DNA from: Kwoniella bestiolae CBS 10118
Taxonomy: Eukaryota; Basidiomycota; Tremellomycetes; Tremellales; Cryptococcaceae
Direction of reading: 5' to 3'
Assembly (NCBI RefSeq): GCF_000512585.2
Contig: NC_089241.1
Location: forward strand, 2,480,001 to 2,544,000
Length of the DNA: 64,000 bases
Part shown: one piece after another, positions 20,801-32,415 of the stretch
How positions within the stretch are numbered: the first letter of the stretch is position 1
Layout: every line of letters begins with the position of its first letter
Notes under the pieces: model-generated
What the model was told of the DNA's origin: nothing
Databases searched by the model: none
What the model saw: only the letters and a program-made list of their open reading frames with translations
Position numbers and translations under genes: made by a program

Positions 20801-23800
20801 GCTTTGAGGAAGAGCTTAGGTAATGTTGAGGGTGCTGGCCAGAAGGCTAGGAGGTCATTGGGCAGCACGCAAGTCAGCGATTTGATCAAGTCGCTTTTGC
20901 AGGTGGGTACTTTATACTATCTCTGTCCGATCTCAGGACTGCAAGATGTCTACATATACGTGAATCTCTGTTCAATGACTGATGTGATACTTGTAGGACG
21001 CCATATTCGATTCCAGTCCAAGTATTCGATCCTCCGCAGCTGAGTCTATGGGCATCTTGTCCGCTCTTGCGGGATCTTCGTACCTGTCCTCTCAGGTTCA
21101 ATGGCTCGTTGATCAGGTAGTGAACAACCGAGTCCCCGATTCTCGAGCTGGGTGCGCATTGGCTTTTGGAGCGATATACAGTAACGTTGGAGGTCTAGCT
21201 GGTGGACCGATCCTCAAGACAATCGTCAATATCTTGATGTCACTGGCTACTGATCCTCATCCAGTAGTACATTTCTGGGCTATGGCGGCTCTTACCCAAG
21301 TAATCAATGCTGCGAATCTATCATACGAACCCTTCGTACCTACCACATTGGGTATGTTGGCCAACATATACATGCTTGAAACGCATGAGCCTGACGGGGG
21401 ATCACTCGGCTCAGTCAACCTCCGAGGGGATCTACCAGCTTACCAAGTGATTTGTCGATTACTGCATGCCCTCATCGGCGTGCTGGGTCCAGAACTGCAA
21501 GAACCCGGTAAGATCCGATCACTGGTCTTCCTTTTGGTACATGAATTTGGAGAAGAGACGGACGAGGGTCTAGCAGTAGAAGCTATTAAATGCGTTCAAC
21601 AGTTCTTGATGTTCGCTCCGTCCGAAGTGGATATACCGAAACTCGTATCGATATTCCGATCTCACCTGTCCTCGACCAGGCGACCTCTAAAGGTAGCTGC
21701 TATTACGGCTTTGTACCAGATTGTCCAGAGAGATGCGGTCCTGATATCCAAGATAGGAGGGAATCAACTGGTGGAAGACCTATTTGGACTACTGGATGAC
21801 GATCCGTCGATCGAGGGGGTAAGACAAGTGATCACATCGTGGTTGCAGCAGACCGCCGCATCACTTCCATCAGGTTGGATAGACCTGTGTCAAAGGATAA
21901 TGACCAGGACAGTAGCTCAGAAACAGAAATCATCGACCATCTCTCAACAAGCCGCCGGGGGTGGACCGAAATTCATAGATGATGAGGGAGAATCATTCTC
22001 CGGTTCAGCCTCTGCCTCTGCGTCAGCTTCCAACGCCCTCTCCTCACGATGGAGGACCCAGCTATTCGCTCTGGAATGTCTACATGAGATTATAGTTTCC
22101 GTCAAAGATCATAAGAAGATGGAAAACTTTGATCCTCTCCTGGCTAAGCGGATGGGATTGAATGGTAGACATCTGTTGTATAGTCGGATTGGAGATTTGA
22201 TCAGGATGGCATTTAGTGCGAGTGCGGCGTTGGTCATGGATGTTAGGTTGCAGGGGTTGGTTGTGCTTAGGGATGTTATCGAGGTGGGTTTGGGTTTCTT
22301 CTCCGCTATTATGATATATCTATATTCAGCTCTCCATACAAGATTATCTCGTATTTCCTTACTGTCTTATTTGTCGCGATACCGTTTCCGCATGTCTTCG
22401 TCGTTCTAGTGGTGGCAATTGTGAAGATGCGATGGCTGACGTTGTCTCATTGTTGATACAGCACTTCGCCAACTCCCCCGATCCAGATTTCGAATCTTCC
22501 TTGCTCCTCGAACAACACCAAGCCCCTATCGCTGCTGCACTTACACCTTCGTTCGGATCTGACTCTGCTCCGGAGGTGCTGGCTTCGGCGGTGCAGGTTT
22601 GTGCGGTGTTCGTGGGCAGTGGGGTCGTAAAGGAAGTAGGGAGGATGGGGAGAATCTTGAAGTTGTTGACTGGTGCGCTGGAGCAATGTAAATGTGAGTG
22701 ACAGTCAAGGTTGTATTAGGTTGTATTGCCTCGTCGAATGAGAGGACCGGTCGCTGACCTACATGCAGCCGGAGAAATCATATCTCTTGGTGATGTCGAT
22801 CAGCTATCAACCAACGCCGCCATCATGCTTAAAATATCGATTCTCACCGCCTGGGCTGAACTCAAGATATCTTCTACGAAGCAAGCCTACCTCAACGACG
22901 TGATCAAACCCTATCGATACCTTCTTGGACCATTTTGGATTGGGGCCTTAAGAGACTATGCGCAATTGCGGACTGACCCTGAGATGGGTGGTGGTGGGTT
23001 GAGTGGCATGGGTGTAGGGTTAGATAGTGGGAATGCAGTCGGCCGGGAGGTCTTGTTGCCCGTGAGTGTACCAGCAGTACAGCGAATCAATGTGATGAAT
23101 GGCCGACTGACCACTCGCTACGCAGTACTACGAAGCAGCCGTCCCCAACCTTCTTCACGCCGTGGCTATCTCTCTCTCACTTTCCGACCCATTCGCACTG
23201 GGATCTATGGATGGACAAACCTTCGATTCTCCTTCTGAACCCTCAAACTTCAGCTTATCAATTAAAGAAGAACCTACAGCCAACTTCTACATACTATACG
23301 GTCTATCCTTCGAGTCTCTCCTTAAATCATTGGGTGATCACTCCAACGCCTCATACTCCAAGGCATGTCTTAGATTGATGAGTAGCCTCGTCCGCCCCGA
23401 ACTGAGTGGAACGAGAGTCTTTGAATCTCAGATATTCGATGAGCTGTGTACCCTCACATACCGGATTGGTCTAAGTGAATTGGCGAGTGTGAAAGTGGAG
23501 ATGATAGATTGTATCTCCACGTACGCCCTTTCACGCAGAACGTTGAAAGTGGATCAAGCGCATGTGCGAAGGATCTTGGCTATAATCATATTCAACCTAC
23601 GCAATTCAATCTCATCAAAAGAGTTGAATGTCAAATCGAATTTCCATCATCAAGATTCGGTCGCCGACCGATCAAATTTCTTGAAAATCAGTTTCAACAA
23701 TTATAGTAAGATTGTGAACGAGTTGATCGAACCATCTCAGCGAGCAGATCTGTTCGCGGTGGGATTACACCTCTACCTTGATTTACTAGTTGACGAGTCT

Positions 23801-24949
23801 CCCCTTGGGGTGGAATTGGTGCAGGGGACGCTGGGGTGTTTGAAGGGATTGATAGATGGATTTATCGGGGGTCAGGTTCCTGGTGTGGATAGTGCCGAGA
23901 GGGTGATTCATGGATTGATTGGTGGTTGTCTGGCAAATGTGGATGATATGAGGTGGGTCTTTTCTCTTCTGTTTGATAAAACGGATATACTTCGATCGGG
24001 TTCGATCAAGGATGATCTTGGAAAAGAGAGTCTGGCGATAGTGTTGCATAAGAGAGGATATGGATGCTTACATTGGCTGGTATAGGGCTCGAGTCAATAC
24101 TGCTTCGAATATCAAGATCAAGAATAACTTGCTTGCGCTTACGCTTGTACTTACCACTTTACCTGCGGGCATCAAGGTTAGTAGGAATTTGGTGGAGAGT
24201 GTGGCGTATACTATTGGACAATACCTTGGGGCAGGGGCTGAAAGACCGGAGGTGAGTTTGTTTACCTGAACTCAGTGATACCACCCGTACACCCCACTAT
24301 GTACCATGTATAACAAGCTATGGTATTTATCCTGTGTGAAACATGCTAATACTCTATCCTTCCGCAGCTCGGCCTAACAGCCATTCACTGCTCCTCGACC
24401 CTCCTATCCGCCTCACTCCGCTTACTTCCCTCACCTCTCGGTCCCAACTCCCCTTCTGCCCCTTCACCGATCCTCCAACATGTCACCTTGAACTTGTTAC
24501 CCCCAATGATCAACCACATCTCGGAGATAGTCATCTCCCACGCCATGTCAAGCTCAAGCTCTTCCAACGATACTCCAATAGACCTAGAAGGATTGAAAGA
24601 GATTATCAAATCTCTAGTCAACTACGTCACCTCCCTCCCTGACGAAGCCAAATCAAGGGGGTACGGAATACTCCTCCCCACACTATGTCTCCTCCTTGAT
24701 CCCCCCGGCTCTCCCTCCGGGCAAGGGCAATTACATACCATCTCCACTGGGGTATTATTGGGATTAGCGCAGTCCAATCCCCTCGCATTCAAGGACGCTA
24801 CCCAGACTATGGGAGAGGGCGAGAGGGGGGAGTTGGAGAAGGCTATTAGGGATGTTGTGGGGGTCAGAACGCAGCAGGGTCAGAATGGCGGAGGAGGGAT
24901 TGGACAGGGGGCGGAGAAAAAGGGGATAGAGCTGAAATCTTTTGGTTAG
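17881..24949 (+). CDS. Laa1/HEATR5-type HEAT-repeat protein
   Basis: A giant HEAT-repeat protein of about 2,100 residues. In yeast Laa1 and animal HEATR5 this family works with the AP-1 clathrin adaptor in trans-Golgi/endosome sorting. About a dozen exons join cleanly: exon 1 17881-17922, exon 2 17979-18353, exon 3 from 18406, then a long exon to about 20480, and further exons after GTGAGT/GTGGGT donors near 20481, 20900, 22282, 22693, 23059, 23950 and 24250. Family landmarks are LLHWLRHAEQAIESL and LVVRCLVKLHQR near the N-terminus, then many helical pairs such as HESYSIRLAASYTLRRFC. The C-terminal part has YYEAAVPNLLHAVA, a conserved HEATR5 block. Length agrees with the family (about 2,000-2,070 residues). 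The exact splice near 23950-24090 is the least certain point. Confidence 0.88.
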
Positions 24950-25444
24950 GGTGATTTTATGATATCACCGGGAGTAGGCGTGAATAGTATGGCAATGTAT
25001 ATAGTAGATTTAGATTTTTATGATAATGCAATCTTTAGCAATGACAATGGACCTGTCCCGAATGATGTCTCCTGTATCCAGCCAGCCATTTATTGTTCAT
25101 TACTCTATGGTACAATCTATCCGGTTAGTAGTGCGAGGCGATAGGATCAGGTTGAGAAAAGATTGAACAACTGAATGTCGCTGATCTCGATCTGCGCTCC
25201 AGAGACTCACTGCAGATACGAGTCCAGCCACAGGGACGATAAAAGAATTATGATCACATTTCAAGATATTATGTTCCATACTATATACTTTGAATACCAA
25301 TACGACTATATGACAAGACTAAATAACTATTTCTTTGAACTTTTCTTTTTCCCAACTTATCTTATCCCCTGTTTCCTCCCCAACTACTCATGGAGATATA
25401 CTTTACTTGGTAAGATATCATACCATGGTAATAAAAGTATCAAC
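24950..25444. other. Convergent 3' spacer between LAA1 and the CFEM gene
   Basis: An AT-rich spacer where the 3' ends of LAA1 (+) and the CFEM gene (-) face each other. No ORF of note. Confidence 0.5.
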
Positions 25445-26517
25445 TTAGAGAAGAGCCAAAGCCCCTCCAATAAGACCTACAACACCGACCAAAGCCCCTC
25501 CGAAACCTTTAAGTGTAACTTCCATCTTGTTCCCTGCAGAAGCAGCCTTGGAAGTAGCAGAAGCAGCAGCGGAGGTAGCAGACGCAGCTTTGGAGGTGGC
25601 ACTCGCACCACTTCCACTAGCGGCGCTGGCAGAGTGCGAAGCGGAAGCGCTCGCGGAAGCAGCCGAGGCTGAGCCGGCAGCGGCAGAGGAAGCGGAGGAT
25701 GCGAGCGATGTAGCGGCGGATGAGGCTGATGCGCCAGATTCGGTGAGTGAGGCGATGGCTGAGGCGTCGACTGAGGCTGAGCCGCTGGCTGTGATGGATG
25801 CGGTGACTGATCCGCCGGTGACGGATTGGCCTGCGCAGAGAGCGGATTGGAGGGCGGTCGCGGTGGCTTGGTCTTCGGCGGTACAGTTGCTGATTGGGTG
25901 GGTGAGTGGGCGGGGATTTGGACAATAACAAGGGTATAGAGGGAAGGATAGACGGATAGAGGTAAGGGTGGACGGGGAGTTATCAGATGGTAAGAATGGG
26001 TAGGATGGTAATGAGAGGATATAAGCGGGGTGAGGTCACGAGTGAAAAGAAGGAAGGCCAGTAAAGTCAACGTATGATTCAAGCGATCATGCTAGTCAAC
26101 CAACTCACGCAATCAAACATGCTCCAGCGGCATTTTGGAAATCAGCGTTGGTACATACACAGCTGACGTCGGTGCTGTGGTAAGTGTGAGAAGTCACAGT
26201 ATAATGAAAGGGAAGAAAATAGCAGGTTGAAGGTAGAGAGTAAAGGTTCTATCGTCAGCTTCTTTCTTACTCCACTTGGCTTGGGGCGTGGTCAAAGGTC
26301 AACTCACTAGGAAGTACATCCCGCTGAAGCAGCAGCTTGGGTTGAACAGTTGATGACACATTCTGGGATGCTGTGTTTGTGGGGTCAGAGTCAGCTTGAG
26401 CATGTGCGTCGAGGATTGTTTATAATGGTATGGCACGTTGTTGGTGGAATGGGTAACTCACGTCTGAGCAGTGACCAAACCTGCCAAAGCGATAGAAGCG
26501 AATACAGTGAATTTCAT
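25445..26517 (-). CDS. GPI-anchored CFEM-domain surface protein
   Basis: CFEM proteins are fungal surface or secreted proteins; several in Candida and Cryptococcus bind haem or serve iron uptake and wall integrity. Four exons on the minus strand: 26517-26462, then three more after GTGAGT donors, ending at TAA 25445. Residues 1-17 form a signal peptide (MKFTVFASIALAGLVTA). The CFEM module follows with all eight Cys: IPECVINCSTQ, AGCTSY, DVSCVCTNADF, AACL-type Cys, NCTAEDQ and ALCAGQS, with the Asp of TDVSC that coordinates haem iron in characterised CFEM proteins. A long Ser/Ala-rich linker and a hydrophobic end (GGALVGVVGLIGGALALL) suggest a GPI anchor. The ligand is not shown by sequence. 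The linker DNA is strongly GC-biased and gives a long proline-rich antisense ORF that is only a shadow. Confidence 0.88.
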
Positions 26518-27480
26518 TGTGTTGGTTTGTGCGGTGATGAGTTTTGATGCAAGTAGATACGATAATCTATGTGTATATGTTGAATATATATTGTCTATCT
26601 AAATGAGAGAGAGAAAGAGAGAAAGAGAGAATTGTAGAAGGAAGGATGAACAAGGTTGGATGATTCTTATTCTGGTACTATTTATATCTATGTGAGGAGT
26701 ACTCGAGTAGTAGTAGTATGACTGCTATTCGGTTAACCGGTTGGTTACCCTACTATTGCCAACGAAATGATTAGATAATCTTATTATTCATTCAGTCAGT
26801 CTCATTTCCTCTGGTCCAGCCCCGCAGTTTTAGTCTTACTAACCAGAGTAGTCAGTGTGAGACAGACAGCGACACCGTGCACCTTTCCTTTGAATGAGAG
26901 TTATTTCTGAACAAGAAAGTGAGTGGGCTTACCCTCCGTCCTCACTCCCATGTCGTACTACTCTACCACAAGACTGTACCATGGCATGGGTATCACTCGT
27001 CAACATCCTCGGCCCCATTCATAGTCACTCCGCGCTCTCGTTACTCGTTGTGGTACTGTATCCCCACAAAACGCAGATCAACTAGGAACCCTGAATACGT
27101 GAGTTGACTGCGCATGGGAGTACCTTTTCATCCGTTCCTGAGGGGTGGATCTGCTCTCCGTACTCGTTTTTCCTATTCTTTCTGCTTTTGTGGCGTTGAG
27201 GAGCAGAGACATGCAGTATAACTTTGTTTTCCTTCCATACATTCATGCTTTCATACTGAGCCATGCGGTCTGATACATACTACTGTAGCCATCTTATTGG
27301 TGAAAGACATCGATGGTCATGTGATAGATAAACCAGGTCATGTGATCATCAGTCGGCACTGGACAAAATGGCAGATCAGGTATTACAGTGAATTAAAAGG
27401 CTTGATGAGGTTTCAGTAATGTACGAGAACTGAGGGCCCAATGTGATCAATCATTGGCTCAATACTCTGTGGGTGCGATA
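26518..27480. other. Promoter side of the CFEM gene and spacer
   Basis: Starts with an AT-rich leader and a GA-rich purine tract (26605-26631, GAGAGAGA/AAAGAGA units) about 90 bases upstream of the CFEM ATG, possibly a promoter element. A CGGTTAACCGG palindrome lies near 26729. No coding signal is supported. Confidence 0.4.
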
Positions 27481-27497
27481 GTAGGCATCACAGCTGG

Positions 27498-28048
27498 GTG
27501 AAGAGAGTCTATATTCAATCACTACAAGACTTAGATCCGACGTTCGCCTCACAGGACATCACGTCCGTCCATGTGTCTATGAGGGATGACAAGGGTCCAT
27601 ACAACAATTCAATCCGAGAATTACACCAGAATGGATACATACCACTCAGTTCCCTCTCCGACATCCTTGATAGCCTGGGACAGGAATCAATAAGGGCAAG
27701 ACATGCAACGCACATGCGAGGCAACTACATTTGGTACCACCTCTTCCTCGTCACATCACTCGACCAGAATCTTCCAAAACATCTCCACTCTCATCTCTAT
27801 CCTCACCTCCATTCGAGCAACAGGTAGAGGCTGGAGACGTGTATGCTGGGCGGAGAGGGGTGACGGAGCGGTAGCAATCCCCAGTTGGGTCAAGAGCGAA
27901 GAGTTGTATCATTCACGACCCAGATCAGATCCGAGTTCATAGGGAATTGGGTTTGGTCGGTGGGGAGGTGAAGTGTGGGACGAGCTGGTGTGGAGGCTGA
28001 GATGGCGGAGGGTTAAGGTCGAGGGTCGGTTGTGGGACACGCTGTAGG
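27498..28048 (+). pseudogene. Possible decayed or multi-exon hypothetical gene
   Basis: Protein-like segments follow each other in different frames on the + strand. The first (27498-27700) contains GYIPLSSLSDILDSLGQ. The next, in a second frame, contains PPFEQQVEAGDVYAGRRG (about 27810), then after an in-frame TAG comes AKSCIIHDPDQIRVHRELGL (about 27893-27950). The last, in a third frame, contains EVWDELVWRLRWRRVKVEG before a TAG near 28046. The order and composition suggest one former or spliced gene. I could not find a full set of convincing introns and do not recognise the family. Confidence 0.3.
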
Positions 28049-28399
28049 TGGATCCGATTATACGTGGTACAGCGAGGGAAAGCTGAGATCGCACCAAGGT
28101 GATAAGGATCTCTGAGGTCATATAGCAGTTTCAAGCGATGTTCATATCCCATCACTATCCTCCCAGAGCAGATCCAGTGGACCAACATGCCCGTACATCC
28201 TTTGTAGTGAATTGGCGTATGGCCAAAACCCGCTTGATGTGCTGATCAAGGATCGCCAGCTTCTCCTCGGGTAGCGAAATCTGAGTACTGGATTGTCGAT
28301 TGATATGGCAACGTGATTGTATCTAAAAGACCTGGTGGTACATGATACTCGAAGTTGCGTCACGGACGTCCTTGTTGTTCGGATTGAATGGTAGTACTT
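28049..28399. other. Spacer, nothing recognised
   Basis: Short antisense ORFs only. It separates the possible remnant from the 3' end of the phosphatase-like gene. Confidence 0.4.
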
Positions 28400-29063
28400 C
28401 TAATCCACCCAATCTGGTTTATGTTCTTTGTCATATTTCACTTTCTTAGGGTCGAATGAAGCTATGAACTATAACAGCATAATCAGCGAAGAAGCACCAG
28501 GGTACAGGATAGGTTGCACAACTGTACAATCTCTCCCATGATGAATAGTACGGTAACCCCATAATCGCACTCACCTCCATCCCAGCTTCCCCCAACCCCA
28601 CCCCCTCAGCTCCCCCAGCAGGCCCAGCAAACATATCCCCCTCTGCGAACGCCCCCGTCAAACTCCAATTCTGAAACCTCCTAATCAACGCACAAATGAG
28701 GGTAGCAGTTCCCTTCCCCGTATCGTCATGAACCAACAGCGGGTGATTCCGTCGATCCAGCAAAATCACCAACAATTCTTCCAGTTTCTTCTTACCCTCT
28801 TGAGTGAACAGTGTAGTCTCTTGGCTTAGGTCGAACCGATACAGTTTCAGGTTGTTGGATGATACAAAGTGCATGGAATCTTGTCGGTATGGTTCGTCCT
28901 CGTTCTCTAGATATACGATCGCTTTCAAGTTGAGTCGCCGCAGGAAAGTGAAGTTTTTCTTGTTTGGGTGGCCTGATCGGTATATCCCCGGGGCGACTAG
29001 GGAGAAGTTTATGGGTGGGACTACGACTTGTGGGGCGGAGGAGATGAATATTGAGGAGGGCAT
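28400..29063 (-). CDS. PFA-DSP (Siw14/Oca-type) pseudophosphatase
   Basis: A member of the plant-and-fungi atypical dual-specificity phosphatase family; active members (Siw14) cleave inositol pyrophosphates. Two exons, 29063-28575 and 28468-28400, give 185 residues. The start is ATG 29063 (MPSSIF), since the upstream extension is unlike the family. Landmarks are NFSLVAPGIYRSGHPN near residue 18, FLRRLNLKAIVYLENE, and the active-site loop. The loop reads LLVHDDTGKGTATLICALIR. The family signature is His-Cys-x5-Arg-Thr-Gly; here the nucleophilic Cys is Asp and the Arg is Thr, while the Gly-Lys is kept. Both catalytic residues are lost, so it is probably an inactive, Oca-like binding partner. 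The C-terminal FDPKKVKYDKEHKPDWVD matches the family's Trp-terminated end. Confidence 0.82.
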
Positions 29064-29376
29064 CGTGGTTGTCTTGGAGTGGGACGTGAGGGATAGGAAT
29101 GGTGAGATTGGATGATAGTATGTAAGTATGTATGAGAGATGAAACGGAAGGAAGAGATGTTGAAACGCATGCACCTGAAATTGGGTGTGTTCTCGAGTGA
29201 TTACGTCATCATGTTTTTTTCAGCCCAGCCATGAGACCCGTGCCTAGATCGACGCGTCTCTCTCCACCACTGTATAAATTCAATATTTCTGAATGATTTC
29301 ATCAAGATAGTTGTAACGATATCTTCTCATTTGTAGCACCCATACAGCTCATCGAGCAAACACACAAACACCAAAG
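29064..29376. promoter_or_regulatory. Divergent promoter of the pseudophosphatase gene and MCM10
   Basis: A 313-base spacer between diverging ATGs at 29063 (-) and 29377 (+). It includes a TATAAAT-like string near 29273 that faces MCM10, about 105 bases upstream. Confidence 0.4.
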
Positions 29377-32131
29377 ATGGAAGTCGACACCACCGACCTA
29401 GACGCCCAGATCGCAGCACTGCAGAAACTGAAAGATGCCAAACTTGCCAAAGCAGAGGAATCGCGTCGGATCAAGGAGAAGGAGCAGGCAAAAGTGTTGG
29501 TTGGGTCGACACCTACCAAAGCGTCATTACGGGGTGAGTGAGCTACGGCCATACAGTCTTCGGTCTATCCACTTACTGATGGTATCGTATGAATCCCACA
29601 TAGCTGCGGTGAAAAATGATCCAACATATTTACCTTCCAAACCCTCTCAACCCAACTTCACCCTCGACCTCAAACCGAAAGCGAAACCGATGCCCAAACA
29701 CCGACCCGGATTCGCACCTCAGGTGTTACCTTCCCTACTCAAAGCAGGACCATCAAAGATGGGTTCCTCCCTTGCTGCTCTACGTAAAGGTGCATCATCA
29801 TCACCTAGACCAGTTGCATCGGACGTAGTCAGGTCGAACAGCTTTGATCAGCGGAATAAACCTTCTTCCTCTACCTCATCTGGCCAGAACCACACTGGCA
29901 AAGGGAAAGGAAAAGAGAAAGAAAGATCACCAGATCTGGAAATAGAATATGATGATCTAGAAGATAGCTCAAAGCATATAACAAGGGATGAGGACAATCT
30001 GACTATTGTCGAGAATCTCGAATTGGGTCCCAAGGAATTCGGGTTGGATCCGGAGGGCGAGGAGGAATGGAGGTTCGTAGAGCCCAATTCAGGTATAAGG
30101 CTATCGTGAGTTCATTTTCATTTTCTGATATACCCAGTACCTTTTTCTCGATTGTTTTCTCTGATATTGCCGCTGATCTGCAATATCTGGATCATATGAT
30201 ATAGTAAACGTATCCTATCCCACTCTCATCTGCAAGACCACCTATCCGGCCGGTACTTCCTGACTCCCTCGCAGATATACTCGGTAATCAGACTATCAAA
30301 GGATGGAGCGACCTACGATATCCCAGTAGAGGGAGACTGGATAACCATAGCTGTCGTCGCCCAGAGAGGAGAAGTCAAGATAAGCGGTACCAAGACTGCT
30401 ACGGAGGATAGCGATTCCGAAGAAGAGGATTATAAGGAGCACGATTCGAAATCACTCTCTGAAGCTTTGAAGGTCGACTCAAACCTACATTCAGGAGATG
30501 AAGTAACGAAGAGACGTAAGGAATATTGGAAGAATAAGAAACAACCTAAAGAGAGGAAGCGGGTACCCCGGAAATACATCAATTACACGCTATGCTCGTT
30601 ACCTCCTAGAAGTCGAAAAGGCGAGACGTCAGGAGATGCTTTACTGCAACTGCTGTTATTTGAGGCCGATGCGGTGGTACAGGAGGGGACTGATGAGGAT
30701 GGAGAAGTGAGGAAGAGCTATAGAGGTGGGTCGGGGGGTGCCTATGAGAAATGGTGTAATTTGACGGAGGGGAATGTTGTGGCCATTCTCAATCCGAGGG
30801 TATGGAGGAATCTGAGGGTATGTGCTTCCACATTTTCTCTGGAATTGGTATCAGACATCTTATCATATCATGGAATGGTGGAAATTGACTTGAGTTTCAT
30901 TTCTATGATCACAAACAGGGCGGAAGTAACGGTCCTCATCCGCTCGAATTCCCCCTTGGCCTCAACCCTTCGTCGGCGGATTCTGTGATACTTCTCGGAC
31001 AAGCGAAAGATCTGGGAAGGTGCAATGCGATGCAGAAGGATGGGAACAGGTGTAAGACCTGGGTAGATCTGTGAGTCTGGGTTGCTTCAATTATCTATAA
31101 GTGAACGCTCGATCACAGATACTAATGACCATTCGGCTCGTACCAGCCGTCAGAATCAGGTATGCGAGTACCATATACACGCCGCTATACAACGTGGTAA
31201 ATCTTCCAGAGCGGAATTCACAGCTAGGTAAATTACTCTTTACACAACTTTCCAAACTGCCATAGTACTTCTCACTGACAAGACATTGCACATAGTACTT
31301 CGTCATTCGCTCTCGCATCTCGTCCATCCCTCAACAACGCCTCGTCAAAGGGTAAACTAGGCTTTGACCCAAAGAAGAAACAAGGACTCCTCCCAGCTGC
31401 GGGGCGTCAAGCGGCCCCTCGAGGACCGGAGAATGGAGGCGGAGGAGCGACCTACGTAGTAGGAGGGGGAGTAATCAATACTGGGTCAGTCTCTCGTGGG
31501 GGGTTGAAAGGGTTTGGAGAGGAATACCTAAGTGAGAAGCTGGGAAGTAGAAGTAAATCCGAGAAAAGGAAGAGGCATCTGGAGGAGAAGCAGGCTGAAA
31601 GGGCTTTGCAGGGGTTACTGGATCGAGAAGGTAGGGGAGGAAGTACTGGGGCAAAGTATCTGGCAGTTCTTGATAAGGAGAAGAGGAGTACTGGGGATGG
31701 GAAGAAGAAGAAAACTGGAAAAGATGATGAGGATGAGGTGGAGAGAAAGAGACCGTTCGGGGCTGAGGCAATTAAGAGGATTGGGTTTGATCCTACCTCT
31801 AGATCTGGGAATAGGGATAGCGAAGATGTGCAGAGAAGGGTGAGTGCTATGTTGTGTGGATATTTCCTGATACATGATGCTTTGAATACCCTGAGTCCTA
31901 GGACCATAAAGCTGAGACTCTTGACTGCTCGTACAGCTCGACGCCATTGCCGCTCTGAGGGGTGAAGATCCGGGGTGTAGGTTGGAGAGAATATCGAAGA
32001 AGCTTGAAGAGGAACGGAAAGCCAAGAGGGTGAAAGAGGACATCCAGGTTGATATTCCTCAGCGGACGATATACAGCAAGGACAAGGAGGGAAGTGATAG
32101 TGACGAAAAAGGGATGATCGACTTGGATTAG
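29377..32131 (+). CDS. MCM10: DNA replication factor Mcm10
   Basis: Mcm10 binds DNA and the CMG helicase and is needed to activate replication origins. Several exons join across GTGAGT-type introns: 29377-29532 region, 29605-30105, about 30206-30820, about 30920-31070, then short exons to a long last part ending at TAG 32131. A coiled coil lies at the N-terminus (LDAQIAALQKLKDAKLAKAE). The OB-fold part includes DHLSGRYFLTPSQIYSVI and EGNVVAILNPRVW. The zinc finger CNAMQKDGNRC, KTWVDL, RQNQVCEYHIH has the Cys-x9-Cys-x11-Cys-x2-His pattern expected of Mcm10, and spans an intron. A basic segment (GKLGFDPKKKQGLL) and a Lys-rich C-terminus follow. Some exon borders are approximate. Confidence 0.9.
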
Positions 32132-32415
32132 TTGGACGGTCTTGGACTGTTGGTCCACCAGATATCTGGTCTGCAGTGGCTGTCAATGTCATCGATGCTT
32201 GTAATTCTCAACAATCCTATCTGTCCTCGCAAGATAGGCAGCTATGGTTGCGCAATGCAAATTGATTGTGCTAGCCTTTCTCCGTCGAGAAGAAATGCAT
32301 GCTCCTACACAACAAGCATCAGCCTCAAAGTAAGCCTCCGAACATCGCCCATGGCCTAGTCCTGGTCTGTTACGTCGCGTCCTCTTTGCGCACTGCCAGA
32401 TGTCACTGCATACGA
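32132..32415. other. Convergent spacer between MCM10 and the first tandem array
   Basis: A 284-base spacer where MCM10 (+) and the 32.4 kb orphan gene (-) end facing each other. No coding signal. Confidence 0.5.

Noticed and set aside
25477..26082. Proline-rich 201-codon ORF on the minus strand
   Set aside because: It is an out-of-frame reading of the Ser/Ala-rich CFEM gene and its intron; the correct frame gives eight CFEM cysteines and a GPI signal.
31452..32192. 246-codon antisense ORF
   Set aside because: It lies opposite the Lys/Arg-rich end of MCM10 and is a low-complexity shadow rich in Ser, Pro and Leu.
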